Source: Pseudomonadota bacterium (GTDB lineage Bacteria; Desulfobacterota; Desulfobulbia; Desulfobulbales; Desulfobulbaceae). Taken from it: a stretch of DNA of 5,435 bases. A model generated the notes under the pieces. That model was not told the DNA's origin, made no database searches, and saw nothing but the letters and a program-made list of their open reading frames with translations. Each line of letters opens with the position of its first letter. Position 1 is the stretch's first letter. The stretch lies in NCBI GenBank assembly GCA_009782165.1, contig WQUH01000110.1, forward strand, positions 1 to 5,435. The letters are read 5' to 3'. This document shows, piece after piece, positions 1-4,037 of this stretch. Made by a program: the position numbers and the translations under genes.

Positions 1-410
1 TCCGCCGGATCGGAGTAGCCGGTGGTTATGGCGATGTTCTGGGCCAGCAGGGCATTGGTGAGGCTGTGGTACCAGAAGCGGTCGGCCGACAAGGGGCCGT
101 TGCTTTCCACCCGGCGGAAAACCTGCTGCACCGACAGGCTGATTGCCAGGTTGCGGATGGTATCGCCCCCGAGATAGACCACCGCCTGCTCCAGATTGGT
201 GAACGAGCGGCGGGCGCCGATGAAGACGGAGTTGACCAACTGCAGCAGTTTCGCGCTGATGGCCGCATCTTTGTTGATGATATGGACAATGGCCTGGAGA
301 TTGATTTCCGTCTCATGACACTGGTCGATCAACTGCACCAGGATCTGGGGCATGCTCGGCAGATTGCCGGAGACCTTGAGGGTGTCAAATACGGAGTCCG
401 CGGTGGTCAT
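1..410 (-). CDS. HDOD-domain protein, N-terminal part (runs off left edge)
   Basis: This frame stays open to the left edge, giving about 136 visible residues. From the ATG at 410 the protein reads MTTADSVFDTLKVSG, then LPSMP (residues 17-21), then an alpha-helical region with DAAISAKLLQLVNS, an AVVYLGGDTIRNLA stretch and FWYHSLTNALLAQ. This is the usual layout of an HDOD domain, an HD-like fold without the metal-binding catalytic residues, found in bacterial signalling and regulatory proteins. HDOD proteins usually act through protein contacts; the partner here is unknown, and any C-terminal GGDEF or other domain lies outside the window. The start at 410 was chosen because the HDOD fold normally begins about 15-20 residues before the LPxxP motif. 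No Shine-Dalgarno is visible before it. The frame stays open upstream to an ATG at 524, just after an in-frame TAG. That would add 38 residues: a hydrophobic stretch (MVILAAVPGFSLCALVY...) and a Pro-rich linker. The family call is confident; the start is not. Confidence 0.85.
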   Translation of the reverse strand, partial: MTTADSVFDTLKVSGNLPSMPQILVQLIDQCHETEINLQAIVHIINKDAAISAKLLQLVNSVFIGARRSFTNLEQAVVYLGGDTIRNLAISLSVQQVFRRVESNGPLSADRFWYHSLTNALLAQNIAITTGYSDPA

Positions 411-411
411 G

Positions 412-448
412 GGCTGAGACACGGGTTGGCCAGGGGGTGGCTGAGACA
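412..448. repeat. 10-bp direct repeat pair, 27-bp period
   Basis: GGCTGAGACA occurs at 412-421 and again at 439-448, immediately upstream of the HDOD ATG at 410. The 27-bp period is exactly nine codons in the HDOD frame. If the longer HDOD protein is made, the repeats encode the S-Q-P units of a Pro/Gln-rich linker (LSQPPPGQPVSQP). Otherwise they sit in the 5' leader and could be an operator. The repeat is seen directly; its role is not known. Confidence 0.5.
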
Positions 449-522
449 GCACTCTCAAAACGCATATTGCATGGTATACCAAAGCGCAAAGGGAAAAGCC
501 AGGAACCGCAGCCAAAATAACC

Positions 523-552
523 ATTATTTTTCTCTAGTTGTAGGAAAAACAA
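523..552 (-). promoter_or_regulatory. Candidate sigma-70-type promoter for the HDOD gene
   Basis: On the minus strand TTGTTT (plus positions 547-552) is followed after 18 bases by AATAAT (523-528). This is a 3/6 match to the -35 consensus and a 5/6 match to the -10 consensus, in the most AT-rich part of the divergent region. It points toward the HDOD gene and would give a leader of about 100 bases before the ATG at 410. The -10 overlaps the alternative ATG at 522-524, so use of this promoter would exclude the longer HDOD form. The call rests on spacing and composition only. Confidence 0.3.
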
Positions 553-555
553 TCC

Positions 556-593
556 GGCTGATACGAGCCGCCGGTATTGGCCGATACACCGGC
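556..593. promoter_or_regulatory. Possible operator: GGCYGATAC repeats and stem-loop
   Basis: GGCTGATAC (556-564) and GGCCGATAC (579-587) are direct repeats 23 bases apart. A related inverted copy, GTATTGGCC (574-582, reverse complement GGCCAATAC), overlaps the second. The same bases hold GCCGGT (570-575) and ACCGGC (588-593), which can form a 6-bp stem with a 12-base loop. Repeats clustered between divergent genes suggest a regulator-binding site, but I do not recognise the motif as belonging to a known regulator. Confidence 0.3.
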
Positions 594-700
594 CGCATGC
601 CGTTGTTTTTGTTTGCGGCACCCCCATTTCCCGCGCGCCTGACCAGTTGCCGCCATCACAATTCGCTTGCCCCTGGCGGCCGCTTCCGGTAGGAAGAGTT

Positions 701-712
701 ATGAAGACATGA
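701..712 (+). other. Three-codon mini-ORF upstream of mtnA
   Basis: A purine-rich sequence, AGGAAGAG (691-698), lies just before ATG AAG ACA TGA, an M-K-T-stop mini-ORF. It ends 61 bases before the mtnA start and has a better ribosome-site-like sequence than many real genes here. It may be a leader element affecting mtnA translation, or a remnant of an older start region. There is no direct support for function. Confidence 0.2.
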
Positions 713-763
713 TGGGGCATGGCCGGCTCCGCCGTTCCGCCGCCGGAAGCCCTGAACAGCGAC

Positions 764-770
764 GAGGTGA
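764..770 (+). promoter_or_regulatory. Ribosome binding site of mtnA
   Basis: GAGGTGA lies just upstream of the GTG at 774, with six bases between its GAGG core and the start codon. It decides in favour of this GTG. The start also places the first residues (MRVNGQAYRSIW) at the position expected for MtnA proteins. Confidence 0.65.
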
Positions 771-773
771 ACA

Positions 774-1871
774 GTGCGGGTCAACGGGCAGGCGTATCGT
801 TCAATTTGGCTGGCAGCGGATGGGGTGGAGGTGGAAATCATCGACCAGACCCAACTGCCGTTTCGTTTTCAGGTGGCGCGGCTCAAACGGCTGGAAGACG
901 CCATGGAGGCGATCAGCCGGATGCTGGTGCGGGGCGCGCCGCTGATCGGCGCCACGGCCGCCTACGGCATCTGTCTGGGATTGCGCCGGGCGGCCGGTTC
1001 GCAGGCCCTGGAGGAGATGGCCCGCCAGTTGATCGGCTGCCGCCCGACCGCGGTCAACCTGCGCTGGGCAGTGGAGCGGATGGTGCGCTGCCTGCTGCCG
1101 CTGCCCGAGGAACAGCGGCTGGCCGCTGCCTATCGCGAAGCCGGGCTGATCTGCGAGGAGGACGTGGCCGCCAACGAGGCCATCGGCCGCCACGGGCTGG
1201 CCCTGGTCCAAAAACTGTGGCACACCAAGCAGTTGGGCGAACCGGTGCACATCCTCACCCATTGCAATGCCGGCTGGCTGGCCACCGTCGATTGGGGCAC
1301 GGCGCTGGCCCCGGTCTATGCGGCCGTTGCCGCGGGCATCCCGGTCCATGTCTGGGTGGACGAAACCCGGCCCCGCAACCAGGGCGCCAGTCTGACCGCC
1401 TGGGAGCTGGCGGCCGCGGGCATCTCCCATCACCTGCTGGTCGACAATGCCGGCGGCCATCTCATGCAGCATGGCCTGGTCGACCTCTGCATCGTCGGCT
1501 CCGACCGGACCACGGCCGGCGGCGATGTCTGCAACAAGATCGGTACTTATTTAAAAGCCCTTGCCGCCCGGGACAACGGCGTGCCCTTCTACGTGGCCCT
1601 GCCGGGATCGACCGTGGACTGGACCATGGACGACGGGGTGGCGGAAATTCCCATCGAGGAGCGAGATATGGATGAGGTGCTGCGGGTGCGGGGCGAGGAC
1701 GAACACGGCGCCGTGCGGACGGTGGCCATCGCGCCCGCCGGCACGCCCGCGGTCAACCCGGCCTTCGATGTCACTCCGGCCCGGCTGGTGACCGGGCTGA
1801 TCACCGAACGCGGCATCTGCCCGGCAAGCCGTGACGGACTTGCCGGCCTCTATCCGGAGCAGGGACAATGA
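774..1871 (+). CDS. mtnA: S-methyl-5-thioribose-1-phosphate isomerase (MtnA)
   Basis: MtnA converts the aldose 5-methylthioribose-1-phosphate to the ketose 5-methylthioribulose-1-phosphate in the cytoplasm; some MtnA enzymes also accept 5-deoxyribose-1-phosphate. The 365-residue protein has the usual length and carries the family motifs: RGAP at 53-56, the catalytic-cysteine motif THCNAG (Cys164), WVDETRPRNQGASLT, DNAGGHLM, the catalytic-aspartate motif GSDR (Asp244) followed by NKIGTY (254-259), and PGSTVDW. Cys164 and Asp244 are both offset by four from the B. subtilis residues usually cited (Cys160, Asp240), which supports the alignment and the GTG start. Details that differ from common MtnA sequences as I recall them are Trp right after HCNAG, then ATVDWGT, and TTAGGDVC after the Asp. 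Related eIF2B-type isomerases are less likely because both catalytic residues and the GTY motif are present. The stop overlaps the next gene's ATG (ATGA), so the two should be co-translated. Confidence 0.93.
   Translation: MRVNGQAYRSIWLAADGVEVEIIDQTQLPFRFQVARLKRLEDAMEAISRMLVRGAPLIGATAAYGICLGLRRAAGSQALEEMARQLIGCRPTAVNLRWAVERMVRCLLPLPEEQRLAAAYREAGLICEEDVAANEAIGRHGLALVQKLWHTKQLGEPVHILTHCNAGWLATVDWGTALAPVYAAVAAGIPVHVWVDETRPRNQGASLTAWELAAAGISHHLLVDNAGGHLMQHGLVDLCIVGSDRTTAGGDVCNKIGTYLKALAARDNGVPFYVALPGSTVDWTMDDGVAEIPIEERDMDEVLRVRGEDEHGAVRTVAIAPAGTPAVNPAFDVTPARLVTGLITERGICPASRDGLAGLYPEQGQ
1856..1859 (+). promoter_or_regulatory. Ribosome binding site of the aldolase gene, inside mtnA
   Basis: GGAG lies eight bases before the ATG at 1868, inside the last codons of mtnA. 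Together with the ATGA stop/start overlap (1868-1871) it indicates translational coupling of the two genes. Confidence 0.6.
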
Positions 1872-2500
1872 ATGGAAAAAGTGTGCGGGAACAGGTGCTG
1901 GCCACTGCCCTGAGCATGAACAGCCTCGGGCTGAACCAGGGCTCCTCGGGCAACGTCAGCGCCCGCGATGGCAGGGGCTTCTGGATCACGCCCACGGCCC
2001 TGCCCTATGACCGATGCACCCCTGATGATCTGGTGTGGCTGGATTGGTCCGGTCAGGGGCGGGGGCGGCGCAAGCCTTCGTCCGAGTGGCGGATGCATGC
2101 CGACATCTACCGAACCTACCCCGAGGCCGGCGGCATCCTGCACGCCCACAGCCTCTACTGCACGACCCTGGCCTGTCTGGAGCGTCCCATCACCGCCTTT
2201 CACTACATGGTGGCCCTGGCCGGCGGCGATTCGATCCGCTGCGCCCCCTATGCCGCCTTCGGCAGCCAGGCCCTGTCCGATGCGGCGGTCGCGGCCCTGC
2301 GCGACCGGTCCGCCGCCCTCCTGGCCCACCACGGCATGATCTGCCACGCCGCGGACCTCGATCGCGCCCTGGCCCTGGCCGTCGAAGTGGAGACCCTGGC
2401 GCGGATGTACCTGCAGGCCCTGGCCGTGACCGAGCCGCCGGTCCTGTCGGCCGCAGCCATGGCCGAGGCCCTGAGCCGCTTCAGCGACTACAGACCGTAG
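1868..2500 (+). CDS. Class II (FucA-like) aldolase, likely 5-(methylthio)ribulose-1-phosphate aldolase
   Basis: This 210-residue protein is a zinc-dependent class II aldolase of the AraD/FucA/adducin family. Residues visible: GSSGNVS with Asn29, SSEW with Ser71, Ser72 and catalytic Glu73, HAHS with metal ligands His92 and His94, Tyr113, and HHG with the third ligand His155. These numbers are the same as in E. coli L-fuculose-1-phosphate aldolase. A C-terminal Tyr208 sits close to that enzyme's Tyr209. Because it is coupled to mtnA, the expected substrate is the MtnA product. Aldol cleavage would give DHAP plus 2-(methylthio)acetaldehyde, or acetaldehyde from 5-deoxyribulose-1-phosphate: the 'DHAP shunt'. 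The alternative is MtnB, the methylthioribulose-1-phosphate dehydratase of classical methionine salvage, which shares the fold. The intact SSEW catalytic motif and the absence of MtnC/MtnD genes here favour the aldolase. The family is near certain; the exact substrate is inferred from context. Confidence 0.85.
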   Translation: MNGKSVREQVLATALSMNSLGLNQGSSGNVSARDGRGFWITPTALPYDRCTPDDLVWLDWSGQGRGRRKPSSEWRMHADIYRTYPEAGGILHAHSLYCTTLACLERPITAFHYMVALAGGDSIRCAPYAAFGSQALSDAAVAALRDRSAALLAHHGMICHAADLDRALALAVEVETLARMYLQALAVTEPPVLSAAAMAEALSRFSDYRP

Positions 2501-2537
2501 ACGCAATTCCAAGCACATAGCTGGTGAGGGCGCATCA

Positions 2538-2554
2538 AGAACTGCAACAGTTCT
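2538..2554. repeat. Short palindrome downstream of the aldolase gene
   Basis: AGAACTG (2538-2544) and CAGTTCT (2548-2554) form a perfect 7-bp inverted repeat around a CAA loop, 37 bases after the aldolase stop. There is no following T-run, so it is not a convincing intrinsic terminator. It overlaps the left arm of the larger element at 2542-2622. Confidence 0.55.
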
Positions 2555-2622
2555 GAGCCGAGCAGGTTGATCGACAAAGACGGCAAACCGCACCGGAACG
2601 GCAGCTCCAATTACTGTTGCAG
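2542..2622 (-). repeat. 81-bp inverted-repeat element after the EEP gene, attC-like
   Basis: CTGCAACAGT (2542-2551) and ACTGTTGCAG (2613-2622) are perfect 10-bp inverted repeats bounding an 81-bp element. Nested inside are GAGC (2555-2558) and GCTC (2604-2607), so the strand can fold into an outer stem, an unpaired spacer and an inner stem with a variable loop. That order, with AAC in one outer arm and GTT in the other, is the architecture of an integron attC site. The element lies 17 bases after the EEP stop on the minus strand, where a cassette recombination site would be. Against this, the outer boxes read CTGCAAC/GTTGCAG, not the RYYYAAC/GTTRRRY consensus, and no integrase is in the window. 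The repeat is seen directly; the attC reading is inference. Confidence 0.35.
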
Positions 2623-2639
2623 CGAGACTACTGGCGCAG

Positions 2640-3392
2640 TCAGGCGTTCGGGTCGTGCTCGTGTTGGCTCTGCCGCTTGCCGATTTCCACAACCAACGCC
2701 GCATGATCCGACATCGCCCCCGAATGGCGGCCGCCGAAGCTATAAGGACCAGCTTCCCACACGTAACGGGCATCCATGATTGACAGAGGACCGCATACAA
2801 AGGCGTGGTCGAGCCTTTGTCCTGAGTTGCCTGCGAAAGGCCGATAGCTGACCCCCTCGGAAGGAAGAGCGTGCCGCCACCCAAGGGCGGTGAGATTGCG
2901 GAGTCGGTTGCCGCATTTGCTCGGCGGATAGCTTGGGTCGACATTCAAGTCGCCGGCGAGCACAAAGGGGCGATCTTTGACCCGAGCGGCTACGGTTTCG
3001 ATCCAATCCCAACAAGCGTGTCGGAGAGGCGGCGTTTTGCTGTAATCGGGGACTCGGATGCCAAGCACTTCGAGTTCATAATCTGGCGCCTGCACATGGA
3101 GGACGTTGGAGGGCAGCGAGGGCGCGATTGCAGGAGCCTCTATCTCGCCGAGTTGAAGGCTCGCCCGTGAGGCTATGAGAACATGATTCTCCTTCGGCCG
3201 ATACGCGGAAACAAGCAGGTAGGGAAAGCCGTTCAGCGATAGCGCCGCCACGAAATCGGCATGCGATCGGCTCGGGACATACTCCGTCAGGACGATCAGG
3301 TCAGGGGCAAGGAAGGCCAGGGCCTCCGCCATTGCGGGGGGAATGGCCTTGCCGCGGGCGCGGTGGTTGACGTTCCACGCGATAAGTTTCAT
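2640..3392 (-). CDS. Endonuclease/exonuclease/phosphatase (EEP) family protein
   Basis: This complete 250-residue cytosolic-looking protein has the metal-dependent EEP (DNase I-like) active-site series in order: WNVN near the N-terminus (Asn7), LTEY with metal-ligand Glu37, LAGDLNVDP with Asp148 and Asn150, LDHAFV with Asp195-His196, and SDHAALV with Asp229-His230 near the C-terminus. All catalytic positions appear intact, so an active Mg-dependent phosphodiesterase is expected. The family covers nucleases, phosphatases and lipid phosphodiesterases, and the substrate cannot be told from sequence. There is no signal peptide or membrane segment. The start ATG at 3392 follows a weak GGA (about six bases upstream) and places the WNVN strand at the usual position. 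It is convergent with the aldolase gene, on the same strand as yggL and feoB, and less GC-rich than the flanking operons, which suggests separate origin. Confidence 0.85.
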   Translation of the reverse strand: MKLIAWNVNHRARGKAIPPAMAEALAFLAPDLIVLTEYVPSRSHADFVAALSLNGFPYLLVSAYRPKENHVLIASRASLQLGEIEAPAIAPSLPSNVLHVQAPDYELEVLGIRVPDYSKTPPLRHACWDWIETVAARVKDRPFVLAGDLNVDPSYPPSKCGNRLRNLTALGWRHALPSEGVSYRPFAGNSGQRLDHAFVCGPLSIMDARYVWEAGPYSFGGRHSGAMSDHAALVVEIGKRQSQHEHDPNA

Positions 3393-3408
3393 AGGATCCG
3401 TTCTGTTG

Positions 3409-3472
3409 TTTTAAGGGCTCATGATCAAGCCAAGTCGCCGCCGTAGGTGGTCGGCTGGGCGAAGTGTTATAC
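3409..3472 (-). repeat. 64-bp foldable element between yggL and EEP genes, attC-like
   Basis: Read on the minus strand, the element starts with GTATAAC (3472-3466), an R''-like box of the type seen in Vibrio cassette sites. It continues with AGCCGACC, a hairpin and GGCTTGA, closely resembling the inner L boxes and stem of class 1 integron attC sites. Pairs visible on the plus strand are AGCC (3428-3431) with GGCT (3453-3456) and CCGCC (3438-3442) with GGTGG (3446-3450) around a GTA loop. The far outer box, expected to read GTTRRRY, is only CTTAAAA (plus 3409-3415) and does not pair well with GTATAAC, so the site would be degenerate. It begins 37 bases after the yggL stop and ends 16 bases before the EEP start. 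Confidence 0.35.
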
Positions 3473-3499
3473 CTGAGAGGGTCAATCGCTTTCCAGTGT

Positions 3500-3514
3500 C
3501 CTGACAAGGTCAGG
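3500..3514. repeat. Small hairpin across the yggL stop codon
   Basis: CCTGAC (3500-3505) and GTCAGG (3509-3514) form a perfect 6-bp stem around an AAG loop (CTT on the coding strand), and the yggL stop codon lies within the stem. No T-run follows on either strand, so it is at most a weak transcript-end structure. Confidence 0.4.
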
Positions 3515-3836
3515 CAGGAGGATACCAAACATCGACGAGTGGCCCAGCCTGGAACTCTGTAACGCTCGGTTGTGTCGCCAGCCATCGCTGAACAGCCACG
3601 CGATGCTCCTCTGTCACGCTACCCCGCCGATTCAAAGCGACAAAGACACACCACGAGGGTTTCTGACCACCACCGCCACACACCAAGCCACACGCCTCGA
3701 TGGCTTGAAGAATAAACGCATCGATAGTGGCGTCGAAAGCCTTGTCCGAGATGTCATCGGTACAGCGGAAACGCACTTCAAATCCCAATTCCCGGAATTC
3801 TCCTCTATGCAGCTTCTTACGCAAGCGCTTTTTCAT
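3510..3836 (-). CDS. yggL: YggL/DUF469-family protein
   Basis: The 108-residue product matches the size and layout of E. coli YggL, a small protein reported to bind the 50S ribosomal subunit. Visible family features are a basic N-terminus (MKKRLRKKLHRGEF), RELGFEVRFR at about 15-24, an acidic helical stretch with DATIDAFI, the CGGGG turn at about 54-58, and a C-terminal part with TEEHRVAVQRWL ending in LVDVWYP, like the WL...LFDVWW end of YggL. There is no signal or membrane segment. An in-frame TGA lies two codons before the ATG at 3836, so this is the only ATG that gives the full family N-terminus; no good Shine-Dalgarno precedes it. The gene lies 201 bases after feoB on the same strand, in a segment of lower GC. 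A stand-alone copy outside its usual context suggests transfer. The homology call is good; ribosome binding is by family only. Confidence 0.82.
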   Translation of the reverse strand: MKKRLRKKLHRGEFRELGFEVRFRCTDDISDKAFDATIDAFILQAIEACGLVCGGGGQKPSWCVFVALNRRGSVTEEHRVAVQRWLATQPSVTEFQAGPLVDVWYPPA

Positions 3837-3931
3837 AGGTCAACCATAGGCTGCCGCCCGAATGAACTGGCGTTGCAGGATTGAGAGTGTTCGCCGATAG
3901 GTAGATGATGGATTCTCTGCGCCGCATGGCC

Positions 3932-3963
3932 GTGGATTTGACACCTTTATAATTCAAATCCAC
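3932..3963. repeat. Perfect 10-bp inverted repeat between feoB and yggL
   Basis: GTGGATTTGA (3932-3941) and TCAAATCCAC (3954-3963) are perfect inverted repeats around a 12-base AT-rich loop. They lie 74 bases past the feoB stop and about 95 bases before the yggL start. No T-run follows on the feoB-sense strand, so a classical terminator is doubtful, though the structure could still protect the feoB transcript end. It could also be a protein-binding palindrome near the left boundary of the transferred-looking segment. The region 3837-4037 otherwise shows no gene I can support. Confidence 0.5.
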
Positions 3964-4037
3964 ACCAAGCGACGAGGAGCCGTCATTGTTCTTCATAAAG
4001 TGTGGCAGATCAAGGTGAGCCTGCGATCTCAGCCTCT

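Larger units (their letters stand above)
411..773. other. Divergent intergenic region between HDOD gene and mtnA
   Basis: This 363-base stretch separates the divergent HDOD gene and mtnA and should hold both promoters. It is more AT-rich in its middle (about 470-555) than the flanking genes. Visible contents are a 10-bp direct repeat next to the HDOD start (412-421 and 439-448), a candidate minus-strand promoter (523-552), GGCYGATAC repeats with a GCCGGT/ACCGGC stem-loop (556-593), and a purine-rich ribosome-site-like sequence followed by a three-codon ORF (701-712). I see no convincing riboswitch, tRNA or intrinsic terminator. The mtnA transcription start cannot be placed. Confidence 0.6.

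Noticed and set aside
480..515. AAAGGGAAAAGCC-like sequence resembling pieces of cobalamin or cyclic-di-GMP riboswitches
   Set aside because: Only a short purine-rich resemblance. The surrounding conserved stems and core sequences are absent, and the position relative to mtnA is too distant and unstructured.
601..625. Sigma-54-like -24/-12 element upstream of mtnA (CGGCAC, five bases, then TTTC)
   Set aside because: The -12 GC dinucleotide is replaced by TC and the -24 element is imperfect. A match this weak is expected by chance.
719..1675. Plus-strand ORF of about 318 codons overlapping mtnA in another frame
   Set aside because: It is a GC-rich frame shadow of mtnA (G/R/A/P-rich product). 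The true frame carries both MtnA catalytic motifs.
1868..2500. Assigning the aldolase as MtnB dehydratase because it follows mtnA
   Set aside because: The protein keeps the SSEW catalytic Glu73 and other FucA residues at matching numbers, and no other classical methionine-salvage gene is beside it. MtnB remains a stated alternative, not the call.
1850..2944. Long minus-strand ORF across the aldolase gene and part of the EEP gene
   Set aside because: It runs antisense to the aldolase and out of frame with EEP, has low-complexity G/A/R-rich sequence and no recognisable domain.
3932..3963. TTGACA and TATAAT hexamers inside the inverted repeat, read as a promoter
   Set aside because: On the plus strand only four bases separate them, far too few for a sigma-70 promoter, and no plus-strand gene follows.
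3817..3996. Possible small minus-strand gene of about 59 residues (MKNNDGSSSLG...) between feoB and yggL
   Set aside because: No Shine-Dalgarno, no recognised family, and it runs into the yggL start in another frame. It also contains the 10-bp inverted repeat, which looks like non-coding structure.
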